Shown here one piece after another: positions 1 to 8,113 of a stretch of 34,193 bases of DNA (the stretch's first letter is position 1; each line of letters opens with the position of its first letter). This stretch comes from Snowella sp. (GTDB lineage Bacteria > Cyanobacteriota > Cyanobacteriia > Cyanobacteriales > Microcystaceae): assembly GCA_003249095.1 (NCBI GenBank), contig QBMS01000033.1, forward strand, positions 1 to 34,193, written 5' to 3'. The notes under the pieces are model-generated. The model saw only the letters and a program-made list of their open reading frames with translations, was not told the DNA's origin and made no database searches. The translations under genes and the position numbers were made by a program.

Positions 1-219
1 GTTAAGTCCTTGTCTTGTAAGGATTTCATTCTAATAATTAGACTGAACCAGTGCCGCTAAGATGAACTAAATGATAAAAAGCAAGATCCAATCCTGCGAT
101 CGCTTTTTAGATTCGGGGTTAAGAAGCGATCGTCAAAACATTTCCAACTGACCAACCTTTCAGGCTAAAAATTAATACATACTCCACTTTTTCCACACCT
201 TGTTTTTTGCCAGAATTGC

Positions 220-918
220 CTATTCAGTTAATTCCACCAGGTCAATTTGATAAACTTCATTGACAACCCGCACTTTAGCCGCCGTTAAATGTTCTGCGAT
301 CGCGTCGATGGCTTCAGTGGGATCATGTTTTGCGATCGCGTCATAAATACGACGATGTTCTACCCGCACCTCTAGCACTTGGGGATTCCGTTTCATCGTT
401 TGAATCCGCAGTAATAACATTTTGTCAAAAACCTGTTCTAATAGGCTGACTAACCAAGGATTTCCTGAACTTTGGGCTAATAGACGGTGAAATTGATAAT
501 CCAAATCCAAAAGCTCTAAATGAGGGCGATCGCCGTTTGACTGAAAAACTTCTTCCGCTTTGACAACTAGGGAATTTAATTCTTCCAATTGTTCTGGGGT
601 TACATTCAGGGCCGCACCTTGTACTGATAATTTTTCTAGGGCAAGCCGACAATCATAGAGTTGGGCCACATCCTTGGCGGAAATTTTCGTAACCCGCAAA
701 ACACCATTAGCATCGACTTGGGCCAGATTTTCATGTTCCAGTAAGGCAATCGCCTCTCGAATGGGAGTACGACTTACTTGAAAACGTTGAGCCAATTGGG
801 TTTCGATTAATCTTTCGCCCGATTCCATTTCTCCCGACAAAATAGCAGTCCTGATCGCGTGATAGGCCAATTGCTGAAGGTTTTGCTGACGGGGAAGCGA
901 TCGCGAAGAAGGGGACAA
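220..918 (-). CDS. GntR-family (FCD subfamily) transcriptional regulator
   Basis: A winged-helix repressor of the FadR/FCD branch, probably controlling the divergent xanthine dehydrogenase genes. With the start chosen here the protein has 232 residues, usual for the family. The DNA-binding domain covers about residues 11-76, with the recognition region SRTPIREAIALLE. The all-helical FCD ligand domain follows at about 82-215. Asp140, His144, His188 and His210 fit the metal-binding set known for FCD proteins. The open frame runs upstream to an ATG at 1053, but that adds 45 residues with no family match and would place an operator-like site inside the gene. I prefer the TTG at 918-916, which has AGGAG at 930-926, seven bases upstream. 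The ligand is unknown; a purine-related compound is an inference from the neighbours. Confidence 0.88.
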   Translation of the reverse strand: MSPSSRSLPRQQNLQQLAYHAIRTAILSGEMESGERLIETQLAQRFQVSRTPIREAIALLEHENLAQVDANGVLRVTKISAKDVAQLYDCRLALEKLSVQGAALNVTPEQLEELNSLVVKAEEVFQSNGDRPHLELLDLDYQFHRLLAQSSGNPWLVSLLEQVFDKMLLLRIQTMKRNPQVLEVRVEHRRIYDAIAKHDPTEAIDAIAEHLTAAKVRVVNEVYQIDLVELTE

Positions 919-972
919 AACACAACTCCTGAAAATTAAAATCGACTTAAGTCGTAAAAACAAACTTGTAAC

Positions 973-987
973 TGAATACAGTATACC
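973..987. promoter_or_regulatory. Second operator-like site for the GntR regulator
   Basis: TGAATACAGTATACC matches the perfect palindrome at 1057-1071 at 13 of 15 positions. The two centres are 84 bp apart, about eight helical turns, so two bound dimers would face the same side of the DNA. It lies upstream of the preferred TTG start of the regulator, as expected for autoregulation. Confidence 0.55.
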
Positions 988-1056
988 GACTGAATGGAAA
1001 TTTTTCGCACCCTTCATGAAATTTGTATCACAAAACACAGAATATTGGGCCATTAT

Positions 1057-1071
1057 TGTATACAGTATACA
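1057..1071. promoter_or_regulatory. Perfect palindromic operator, TGTATACAGTATACA
   Basis: A perfect inverted repeat with 7-bp arms around a single A, in the intergenic region between the GntR regulator and the xdh genes. FCD-type GntR proteins typically bind short palindromes containing TGTATAC or TGGTAC-like half-sites, so this is the likely binding site of the adjacent repressor. The pairing of site and protein is inferred. Confidence 0.65.
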
Positions 1072-1243
1072 TTCGTTAATGGGGTTAAGAGTTTAACTTC
1101 ACGATTTTCCCTAAACTATTGCTAAACTATTGGTATTTTTAGTCAACCATCAATAATTGGATTGATTCAAAACAATATGTTTAAAAAGTCTTAATTATTA
1201 AAAATATTAGAAAATTTCCCCCATTCATTTCCCCCATTTAAAG

Positions 1244-2677
1244 ATGATCTCAACGGCTAATGGCTCCTTAGAAATCCAATTAAACGGAAAAAAACTGCGG
1301 ATTAACGATTCACCGCCGACTACGACCCTCTTGGAATATTTACGTCAACACGGTTATGTTGGAACCAAAGAAGGCTGTGGCGACGGAGATTGTGGAGCCT
1401 GCACGGTGGTGGTGGTCGGTCAAGGAGCCGATGGTAAAGCCCATTATCAAGCCATGAATAGTTGTCTGATTCCCCTGGGTTCCCTCGCAGACAGAGAAGT
1501 GATCACGGTGGAAGGCATCGCCAATGGAAAACTTCATCCCGTCCAGTCCGCAATGATTGCCACAGGCGGTTCCCAGTGTGGTTATTGTACGCCTGGGTTT
1601 ATTATGAGTATGTTTGCGGGCTATTACGATGGAAAAGTCGATGATATTTCGATTGAGGGTAATCTTTGTCGCTGTACAGGATATCTCCCCATTCGTGAGG
1701 CGGCCCAAAGGGTGACCAATGCCAAGGCTGATGATGATTTTAGTCAAAAATTGGCGATCGCGGCTCCTGAGCTGCTGGCGTTTTCCTATCAAGATGACAA
1801 TTACCAGTTTTATCGCCCAACCAGTTTGAATGAAGTTTTAAGTTTATTACAGGATCATTCTGATGCAACCTTCATTGCAGGAGGGACAGATTTAGGATTA
1901 GAACTCAGTCACCATCGCCGCGAGTTTCCTGTCTTAATTTCTCTAGAAGCGGTTCACGAATTAAAAATATTTAATATTACGGATGAATGGCTTGAAATAG
2001 GGGCAGGCGTTCCCCTCAGTCAGATTGAAGAGCGATCACGGGGAATTTTTCCTAGTATGGATGAAATGATCCATTGGTTTGCGGCCCGTCAGATTCGCAA
2101 TCGCGCCACCCTGGGAGGAAATATTGCAGTCGGCTCTCCCATTGGAGATTTACCCCCTGTTTTGCTTTCTTTGGATGCCCAGTTAAAGATTGCAGGACAA
2201 AATGGGACTCGGATGATCGCCCTAGCCGACTTTTTTCATGGCTATCGTCAAACGGATTTACAGAAAGGGGAAGTCATTGTTTCGGTTCATATTCCCCGAA
2301 CCTTGCCTTCAGGGACAGTCACACGCCTCAGTCAATCCTACAAAATTGGCAAACGGGGAACCGATGATATCAGTATTGTGGCGGCGGCTTTTTGTATTGA
2401 TCTCGATTCTGCCAAAAAAGTTGTCCAGGCGAGACTGGCCTATGGAGGAGTGGCGGCTATTCCCATTCGGGCGAAAAATGTAGAAGAAATGCTAGTCGGA
2501 CAGCCTTGGAATACGGTCGTCATACAACAGGCGAAAGCGGCTCTCAAAGAAACCTTTACGCCCTTGTCCGATTTTAGAGGCAGTGCGGAATACCGCAAAT
2601 CCCTGATTGCTAACCTTTTTGAAAAGTTTTTCGTTGAATTCGGCGGCATTGAAACCTATCCTTTGGAGGTCAAATAG
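1244..2677 (+). CDS. xdhA: Xanthine dehydrogenase small subunit (2Fe-2S and FAD domains)
   Basis: Electron-transfer subunit of a cytoplasmic molybdenum hydroxylase that oxidises hypoxanthine and xanthine to urate. The first [2Fe-2S] cluster is plant-ferredoxin-like (Cys45, Cys50, Cys53, Cys74). The second is held by Cys112, Cys115, Cys142 and Cys144 in CGYCTPG and LCRCTGY. After a short linker, the FAD domain starts near residue 188, with FIAGGTDLGLE at 210-220 and TLGGNIAVGSPIGD at about 289-302. At 477 residues it is the normal size for the fused FeS/FAD subunit. The ATG lacks an obvious Shine-Dalgarno sequence. It ends three bases before xdhB, so the two form an operon. Nearby operators suggest control by the divergent GntR protein. 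Confidence 0.95.
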   Translation: MISTANGSLEIQLNGKKLRINDSPPTTTLLEYLRQHGYVGTKEGCGDGDCGACTVVVVGQGADGKAHYQAMNSCLIPLGSLADREVITVEGIANGKLHPVQSAMIATGGSQCGYCTPGFIMSMFAGYYDGKVDDISIEGNLCRCTGYLPIREAAQRVTNAKADDDFSQKLAIAAPELLAFSYQDDNYQFYRPTSLNEVLSLLQDHSDATFIAGGTDLGLELSHHRREFPVLISLEAVHELKIFNITDEWLEIGAGVPLSQIEERSRGIFPSMDEMIHWFAARQIRNRATLGGNIAVGSPIGDLPPVLLSLDAQLKIAGQNGTRMIALADFFHGYRQTDLQKGEVIVSVHIPRTLPSGTVTRLSQSYKIGKRGTDDISIVAAAFCIDLDSAKKVVQARLAYGGVAAIPIRAKNVEEMLVGQPWNTVVIQQAKAALKETFTPLSDFRGSAEYRKSLIANLFEKFFVEFGGIETYPLEVK

Positions 2678-2680
2678 ATT

Positions 2681-5083
2681 ATGAGTGTACATCACAAATT
2701 AAAAAGCCATGAAAGTGCCAAACAGCACGTCACAGGGAAAGCGGTTTACACTGATGATCAACGCCTTCCAAGCGATATGCTCCACATTTGCCCCGTTCTT
2801 TCAACCCAGGCTAGGGCAAAATTTAGTCTAGATTTGACGATCGCCTCCCAGGTAGAGGGCGTAGTGACAATTATTACGGCTGACGATGTGACGGGAGAAA
2901 ATGAAACGGGGCCAATTTTTCACGATGAAATTCTTTTGCCCCAGGATGAAGTGAGCTACTACGGTCAGGCGATCGTCTGGGTTGCAGGGGAAACGGAAGA
3001 TGCCGCCCGACGAGGAGCGGAAAAGGTGATAGTAAACTACGAACCCCTACCGCCGATTTTGACCATTAAGGAGGCGATCGCGGCCAATAGTTATATGATG
3101 GAACCCCTCATCATGGGCAGAGGAGATCCCCTCTGTCACCTCAATGAGTCGGATTATCAGCTAGAGGGTGAATTGGAAATGGGAGGACAAGATCACTTTT
3201 ATCTCGAAACCCAGGCGACTTGGACGATTCCCGATGGTGAAGGAAATTATCAAGTCTATTGTTCCACTCAACATCCCAGTGAAACCCAACTGATTATGGG
3301 ACGAGTGTTGGGTATTCCTCGCAATCGAGTCGTCGTCACCTGTTTACGCATGGGGGGCGGTTTTGGGGGAAAAGAAAGTCAAGCCAATATTGGAGCCGCG
3401 ATCGCTACTTTAACTGCTCAGAAAACAGGGCGATCGGCACGAGTGCGTCTCAAACGAAGCCAGGATATGCAAATGACAGGCAAACGTCATGGCTTTTTAG
3501 GAAAATATAAAGTCGGCTTCGGTACCGATGGCAAAATTACCGCCCTAGATGTGGATTTATACGCTAACGGGGGTTGGAGCATGGATTTATCTCTCCCTGT
3601 GTTGCAACGCGCCCTTTTTCACATTGATAATGCCTATTACATCCCCAATCTCGCCATACGGGGGCATATTGTCCGAACCCATACCGTTTCTAATACCGCC
3701 TTTCGGGGATTTGGTGGCCCCCAAGGGATTCTGGTTATTGAAGAAATTATGGACTGCATTGCTCGTCAATTGAATTTACCTGCCGATATCGTCCGAGAGC
3801 GCAATTTTTATCACGGTCGGGGAGAAACCAACACCACTCACTATGGTCAGGAAATCCTCGATAATCGCACCTTCAAGGTGTGGGATCAGGTCAAAATTGA
3901 TGCGGACTTTAAAAAACGAAAAGAAGAGATCAAAGCTTTTAATCGGTCTAATGCCTTTAAAAAACGAGGGATTGCTATTACCCCCGTCAAATTTGGGATT
4001 TCTTTTACCAAAACCGAATATAACCAAGCAGGGGCTTTTTTGGTGATTTATCTGGATGGTAGCATTCAACTTAATCATGGTGGAACCGAGATGGGTCAGG
4101 GTTTACATACCAAAATGATCCAGGTTGCCGCTAAATCCTTGGGCGTGGACTATGACCGTTTTCGCATGATGCCCACCAGTACGGATAAGGTTCCCAACAC
4201 CTCTGCCACTGCCGCTTCTACGGGGTCGGATCTCAATGGACAAGCGGTTAAAAATGCCTGTGAAGTGATCAAAGAACGCCTAGCTCCCGTTGCGGCTAAA
4301 TTACTGAATCTTTACGCCCCCGAAGAATTAATTTTTGAAGATGACTGGATTTATTGTGCAGGCCATCCCTGGGATCGGATTTCCTTTGATGAAGTCATTA
4401 AACAAGCCTATTTGGATCGCATTAGTTTGTCAGCGACGGGCTATTATCGCACTCCTAATATTTACTACGATACGCAAACGGGCAAAGGCCGACCCTTTTA
4501 TTATTTTTGTTATGGGGCATCCGTTAGTGAAGTGGAAGTTGATGGTTTCACGGGAACTTTTAAGCTACGAGCGATTGATATTGTCCAAGATGCGGGGGAA
4601 TCGATCAATCCCATTGTCGATAAAGGACAAATTGAGGGTGGGTTTGTACAGGGGATGGGTTGGCTAACGATGGAAGAATTGTTCTGGGATGCCCAGGGTC
4701 GATTACGGACAGATGCCCCTAGTACCTATAAGATTCCGACGGTTAGTGAAATTCCTGAACATTTTGAAGTTCATCTCCTAGAACGGGCGGCCCAAAATGG
4801 CGTGATTTTTGGCTCCAAGGCGGTGGGGGAACCTCCCTTTGTGTTAGCGATTTCTGTACGGGAAGCTATTCGGGATGCGATCGCGTCTTTTGGGAATACT
4901 CAGTCTGTCCCTCTCAGTTCCCCTGCGACCCCAGAAGCGATTTTGAAGGCGATCGATTGGGTTAAACAAAATAGCGTTTCGGCTCCTTCTTCCTCCGCCA
5001 TTTGGGAAGGAGTAAAAAATAAAAGCCAATCAATGATCAAAAATACCAATTTATCAATGATTCATGAACCGTTAGATGATTAA
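2681..5083 (+). CDS. xdhB: Xanthine dehydrogenase molybdopterin-binding subunit
   Basis: Catalytic large subunit carrying the molybdenum cofactor. Cofactor motifs are GGGFGGKE (225-232), FRGFGGPQG (341-349) and GTEMGQGLH (468-476), and the catalytic glutamate is Glu717 in AVGEPPF. Residues that orient purines in bovine xanthine oxidase also appear conserved: Glu232 in the GGKE motif matches Glu802, and Arg310 in QRALFH matches Arg880. This favours a true purine substrate over a general aldehyde oxidase. The 800-residue length is slightly above the usual 770-790 because of a Ser/Asn-rich tail after about residue 750. GGAGG at 2665-2669, inside the end of xdhA, is the ribosome site. No xdhC-type cofactor-sulfuration gene follows. 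Confidence 0.95.
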   Translation: MSVHHKLKSHESAKQHVTGKAVYTDDQRLPSDMLHICPVLSTQARAKFSLDLTIASQVEGVVTIITADDVTGENETGPIFHDEILLPQDEVSYYGQAIVWVAGETEDAARRGAEKVIVNYEPLPPILTIKEAIAANSYMMEPLIMGRGDPLCHLNESDYQLEGELEMGGQDHFYLETQATWTIPDGEGNYQVYCSTQHPSETQLIMGRVLGIPRNRVVVTCLRMGGGFGGKESQANIGAAIATLTAQKTGRSARVRLKRSQDMQMTGKRHGFLGKYKVGFGTDGKITALDVDLYANGGWSMDLSLPVLQRALFHIDNAYYIPNLAIRGHIVRTHTVSNTAFRGFGGPQGILVIEEIMDCIARQLNLPADIVRERNFYHGRGETNTTHYGQEILDNRTFKVWDQVKIDADFKKRKEEIKAFNRSNAFKKRGIAITPVKFGISFTKTEYNQAGAFLVIYLDGSIQLNHGGTEMGQGLHTKMIQVAAKSLGVDYDRFRMMPTSTDKVPNTSATAASTGSDLNGQAVKNACEVIKERLAPVAAKLLNLYAPEELIFEDDWIYCAGHPWDRISFDEVIKQAYLDRISLSATGYYRTPNIYYDTQTGKGRPFYYFCYGASVSEVEVDGFTGTFKLRAIDIVQDAGESINPIVDKGQIEGGFVQGMGWLTMEELFWDAQGRLRTDAPSTYKIPTVSEIPEHFEVHLLERAAQNGVIFGSKAVGEPPFVLAISVREAIRDAIASFGNTQSVPLSSPATPEAILKAIDWVKQNSVSAPSSSAIWEGVKNKSQSMIKNTNLSMIHEPLDD

Positions 5084-5132
5084 TCCTCAATCAAATAGGC
5101 TTTGATAGTACGTCATTTTAAAAATAGCCTAT

Positions 5133-5170
5133 AAAAAAACTCCTACACTCAAGCAAAGAGTATAGGAGTT
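5133..5170 (-). terminator. Intrinsic terminator of petB-petD
   Basis: Read on the minus strand, AACTCCTA pairs with TAGGAGTT. One mismatch follows, then a further 4-bp stem and a 7-base loop. The hairpin (5138-5170) overlaps and is followed by a run of seven T. It lies just after the petD stop codon and faces the end of xdhB. Confidence 0.88.
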
Positions 5171-5184
5171 CATTGAGTTCAGAC

Positions 5185-5667
5185 TTAGAACAAGCCCAAA
5201 GTTAAAGAAGTACTAATGGGGAAAATCGCTCCTGCACCTAACCAAAGCGTTACTGCTGTTCCAAACAGAAAAACAGTCATCGCGATGGGGCGACGGAAAG
5301 GATTTTGAAACTTATTGATGCTTTCAATAAAAGGAACCAACATTAACCCCAAAGGAATGGCCGCCATGCCCGCAATTCCTAACAGCTTATTCGGTAAAAC
5401 TCGAAGCATTTGGAAAGTGGGATATAAATACCATTCAGGTAAAATTTCTAAGGGAGTGGCAAAGGGATTAGCAGGTTCCCCGATGAGAGCGGGGTCTAAA
5501 ATCGCTAAACCAGTGATTAATCCGATCGCACCCATGATACAAATCGGGAACATATAGAGAATGTCATTGGGCCAAGCGGGTTCGCCGTAATAATTGTGGC
5601 CCATACCTTTGGCAAGTTTGGCGCGTAAATCCGGATCACTGAGATCGGGTTTTTTCAGAATTGTCAT
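5185..5667 (-). CDS. petD: Cytochrome b6-f complex subunit IV
   Basis: Membrane subunit of the cytochrome b6f complex in the thylakoid, which moves electrons from plastoquinol to plastocyanin or cytochrome c6. It corresponds to the C-terminal part of mitochondrial cytochrome b and helps form the quinol-oxidising site. The conserved PEWY motif is at 77-80, and hydrophobic segments lie near 36-56, 94-114 and 127-150. At 160 residues the protein is exactly the usual length. AGGAG at 5681-5677, nine bases before the ATG, gives a strong ribosome site. It lies 126 bp downstream of petB, the usual petBD operon order. Confidence 0.98.
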   Translation of the reverse strand: MTILKKPDLSDPDLRAKLAKGMGHNYYGEPAWPNDILYMFPICIMGAIGLITGLAILDPALIGEPANPFATPLEILPEWYLYPTFQMLRVLPNKLLGIAGMAAIPLGLMLVPFIESINKFQNPFRRPIAMTVFLFGTAVTLWLGAGAIFPISTSLTLGLF

Positions 5668-5793
5668 CAGGAAGTTCTCCTAATCAGGTGGAATTTGGGG
5701 GAAATTTTGAAGAACCAGAAGATAGCAATGATTAACTTATGTCAAGATAGCTGAATCATTAATTATCCATTACCGTCTAATAGTCAGTATCGA

Positions 5794-6462
5794 TTACAAG
5801 GGGCCAGAAATGCCTTGTTTACGAATCATTAAGAAGTGAGTTAATAACAACACTGCAATGACCCAAGGTAAAACAAATGTATGCAGACTGTAGAAACGGG
5901 TTAAGGTCGCTTGACCCACACTAGGGCTACCCCGCATGAGTTCAACCAGTTGATCGCCCACCACAGGAATGGCCGCAGGGACACCAGAAACGATATTAAC
6001 CGCCCAGTAACCCACCTGATCCCAAGGTAAGGAATAACCCGTTACGCCAAAACTAACGGTCGTAACCGCTAACATTACGCCCACAACCCAGGTCAATTCA
6101 CGGGGTTTTTTGAATCCACCCGTTAAATAAACACGGAAAACGTGCAGGATCATCATCAACACCATCATGCTGGCAGACCAACGATGGATAGAACGGATCA
6201 ACCAACCAAAGTTAACTTCGTTCATGATGTATTGAACGGAAGTAAAAGCTTCAGCAACGGTGGGCTTGTAATAAAAGGTCATCGCAAACCCAGTCGCGAA
6301 CTGGATCAAGAAGCAAGTTAGGGTAATTCCGCCCAGGCAGTAAAAAATATTGACATGGGGGGGAACGTACTTGCTGGCAATGTCATCGGAAATCGCTTGG
6401 ACTTCTAGACGATCATTGAACCATTGGAATAATTTTGATTCGGTGACTTCTTTAGAAAACAT
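5794..6462 (-). CDS. petB: Cytochrome b6
   Basis: Four-helix membrane protein that carries the haems of the cytochrome b6f complex. The two b-haem ligand pairs are His93/His194 and His107/His209. Cys42 is the residue that covalently binds the extra haem cn (Cys35 in the usual numbering). All positions are shifted by seven because this protein starts with a short extension ([20 protein letters not shown]) and is 222 rather than 215 residues. The same longer form is known from Synechocystis, so it is a lineage variant and not a wrong start. It heads the petB-petD operon. Confidence 0.98.
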   Translation of the reverse strand: MFSKEVTESKLFQWFNDRLEVQAISDDIASKYVPPHVNIFYCLGGITLTCFLIQFATGFAMTFYYKPTVAEAFTSVQYIMNEVNFGWLIRSIHRWSASMMVLMMILHVFRVYLTGGFKKPRELTWVVGVMLAVTTVSFGVTGYSLPWDQVGYWAVNIVSGVPAAIPVVGDQLVELMRGSPSVGQATLTRFYSLHTFVLPWVIAVLLLTHFLMIRKQGISGPL

Positions 6463-6993
6463 TGAAGCTATACTTCTCTAAGGATTGTGGGTAATTTGGG
6501 GAATGACTCTATCTAGAGTCGGAATTGCCATATATATTAAGCGTACTATGCCAGGCTCACATAGAGAATAGACGGGTCTATCTGTAGGTGAGTTGAAAGA
6601 TACTATTAAAAAATGTAACACAGCTTTAAGGTTCAAAGCTAGGCTGTCTAAGCTTTGTTTTATTTTCGAGTGAATGGAGAAATAGGCGGCAAAGTTGCGA
6701 TCGCTTTTTGCTTGATCGATTTTTATGATTCTCGGAATGGCTTCAACTATTATTTACTTAGATTCAGACAGCAATTTAGGTTGAAATAATTGGGAAGGGA
6801 CAAAACGAAAACCACCTTAATCTTCTTGACGAATTAATAATCCTTGTTCTTCCATAGATTTAAGTTGAAGCAAGAGGGCGACAAAGGTTACAGCATCGAG
6901 TTTATCTATACTCTCAAAATAAACTGCTCGTTTCCCTCTTGACTACGGAGTTTGGTTGCAATCGCATTTTTAATAGATACTTACAACTATTCA
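6463..6993. other. Intergenic region with petB promoter area and a decayed gene end
   Basis: This 531-bp stretch has no intact gene. The part next to petB (about 6463-6600) should hold its minus-strand promoter; an AT-rich TATATATTAA segment near 6530-6540 is a candidate -10 area. A HIP1 site lies near 6698. The remainder contains the gene fragment listed separately at 6817-6942. Confidence 0.6.
6817..6942 (-). pseudogene. Possible 3' remnant of an unidentified gene
   Basis: An open stretch of 41 codons without a start codon ends in a protein-like sequence (LDAVTFVALLLQLKSMEEQG, then a charged tail and a stop). The neighbouring frame just upstream reads AIATKLRSQEG before its own stop, as if one frameshift separated two pieces of one reading frame. 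The hydrophobic-then-charged ending loosely recalls the C-terminus of ScpA-type chromosome segregation proteins, but I cannot support that assignment. It follows the coiled-coil gene on the same strand. Confidence 0.3.
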
Positions 6994-8055
6994 TTATCCC
7001 CGTTTGCCCATAGCATTTTTTTCCCAATAATTAGAAGAAATCATTTTTGCCTCTTTTTCATCTAAATAAAAATCGTAAATCGTTTCTCCCGAAAATTCAC
7101 AACGTAACGGCTCAATGATTTTAGTAAACGGATTCCAAATTGCCGTAATCATTCGTTTTGCTTTTTTTCTAGTTAATTCGCACTGTATATGAACGGTTGG
7201 CAGATAAATAACCATCGCACTATATAAATTTGCTTCTATTTGCATTGTATAGCGTTGTTCTAAATCCGCTAATTTTCTTTCTAATTCTCCCTCTGTTGCC
7301 GCTAAACGAAGTTCTTCTTTTTCCTTTGCCTCATCCACTAATTGTTTTGCATTCATCTTATGGCGAATTTCACTGCTAATCGTTCCATAATAGGCTCTCA
7401 ATCTTTCCTCATCTCTTACCTTGGCTCTGGCTAACTTGGCTGACCAATTTTGCAAATTTTCTGCAATTCTATTTTCAGAAATTTTTTCAATGATAGGAGT
7501 CAATTCTTCTAAAGCAATAATCTGAGGTTGAGTTTGAGGATCAACGGCAATGCGATCGCTTTGCCACAGTAGCGCGTCTCCGATATCCACAGGTGCAACG
7601 CCTGTTAAACCATTAAGAAAAAAAGAAATCATCCCAATCCTCTTTTCATCGGCTTCTGCGGAATAGGCGATATGACACCAAAGATAGGGCGTATTTTCCC
7701 GTTTAGCTTCTACGAATCGAATTAAACCATTGTGGGGAATAAGGGTTTGAATCACCATTTTCTCAAAACCACTGGTTTTAAAGTGTCCCGTAAACTGAAC
7801 CCCTAAACTGGCGACTAAGCCTTTTGTACCCAACAAATCGGAAAACTTTTGCAATAAATCCGAATGATAGGTGACAAACAAACTTTTAGAATTATCAATT
7901 TGAGTAGAAAGGGAAACTTCTTCTGGTAACTCTAGGGCTTTTGCAATATTTTCTGTTAGCAAAACATTCAAGGTTTGTTGCTCTTCTAATTCAGCAATGC
8001 CTCCCTCTAGGGAAACTAAATTGGTGATCGCGGCTAAAATCGGATCTGTACTCAT
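6994..8055 (-). CDS. Unrecognised coiled-coil protein paired with SNF2 helicase
   Basis: I do not recognise a family for this 353-residue soluble protein. An N-terminal acidic segment (about 1-50) leads into an alpha/beta-looking region (55-185) with YLWCHIAYSAEADEKRIG near its centre. A long charged helix or coiled coil runs from about 185 to 275 (RDEERLRAYY, KEKEELRLAATEGELERKLA). The C-terminal domain (280-345) holds two cysteines, Cys292 and Cys319, and the ending DFYLDEKEAKMISSNYW. It has no signal peptide or membrane segment. It lies 56 bp downstream of the SNF2 helicase gene on the same strand, suggesting a two-gene operon in which it is an adaptor or regulator; that role is inference. 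A HIP1 site at 7552-7559 suggests long residence. Confidence 0.75.
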   Translation of the reverse strand: MSTDPILAAITNLVSLEGGIAELEEQQTLNVLLTENIAKALELPEEVSLSTQIDNSKSLFVTYHSDLLQKFSDLLGTKGLVASLGVQFTGHFKTSGFEKMVIQTLIPHNGLIRFVEAKRENTPYLWCHIAYSAEADEKRIGMISFFLNGLTGVAPVDIGDALLWQSDRIAVDPQTQPQIIALEELTPIIEKISENRIAENLQNWSAKLARAKVRDEERLRAYYGTISSEIRHKMNAKQLVDEAKEKEELRLAATEGELERKLADLEQRYTMQIEANLYSAMVIYLPTVHIQCELTRKKAKRMITAIWNPFTKIIEPLRCEFSGETIYDFYLDEKEAKMISSNYWEKNAMGKRG

Positions 8056-8093
8056 GTTTACAATCTTATTTAAATTAATTTAACCGAAAATAT

Positions 8094-8113
8094 AATAGAG
8101 AAAAATCTCTATT
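8094..8113 (-). other. Hairpin at the SNF2 gene end
   Basis: AATAGAGA and TCTCTATT form a perfect 8-bp stem with a 4-base loop that overlaps the helicase stop codon (8112-8114). On the minus strand an AT-rich segment follows, not a clean T run. It may be an RNA-processing or attenuation element between the two operon genes. Confidence 0.4.

Larger units (their letters stand above)
919..1243. other. Divergent regulatory intergenic region
   Basis: This 325-bp non-coding stretch separates the regulator from xdhA when the TTG start is used. Apart from the two operator-like sites it is AT-rich, and I found no further gene. No -35/-10 pair stood out clearly enough to name. Confidence 0.6.

Noticed and set aside
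1340-1792. A 150-residue open frame on the minus strand opposite xdhA
   Set aside because: It lies wholly inside the conserved iron-sulfur region of xdhA and its translation matches no family pattern.
3776-4078. A 100-residue minus-strand open frame inside xdhB
   Set aside because: It is antisense to conserved molybdopterin-domain sequence, with no ribosome site or family-like motif.
5794-6462. Cytochrome b6 seven residues longer than usual, as a possible wrong start
   Set aside because: The same extension is known in Synechocystis, and the sequence continues smoothly into the conserved N-terminus.
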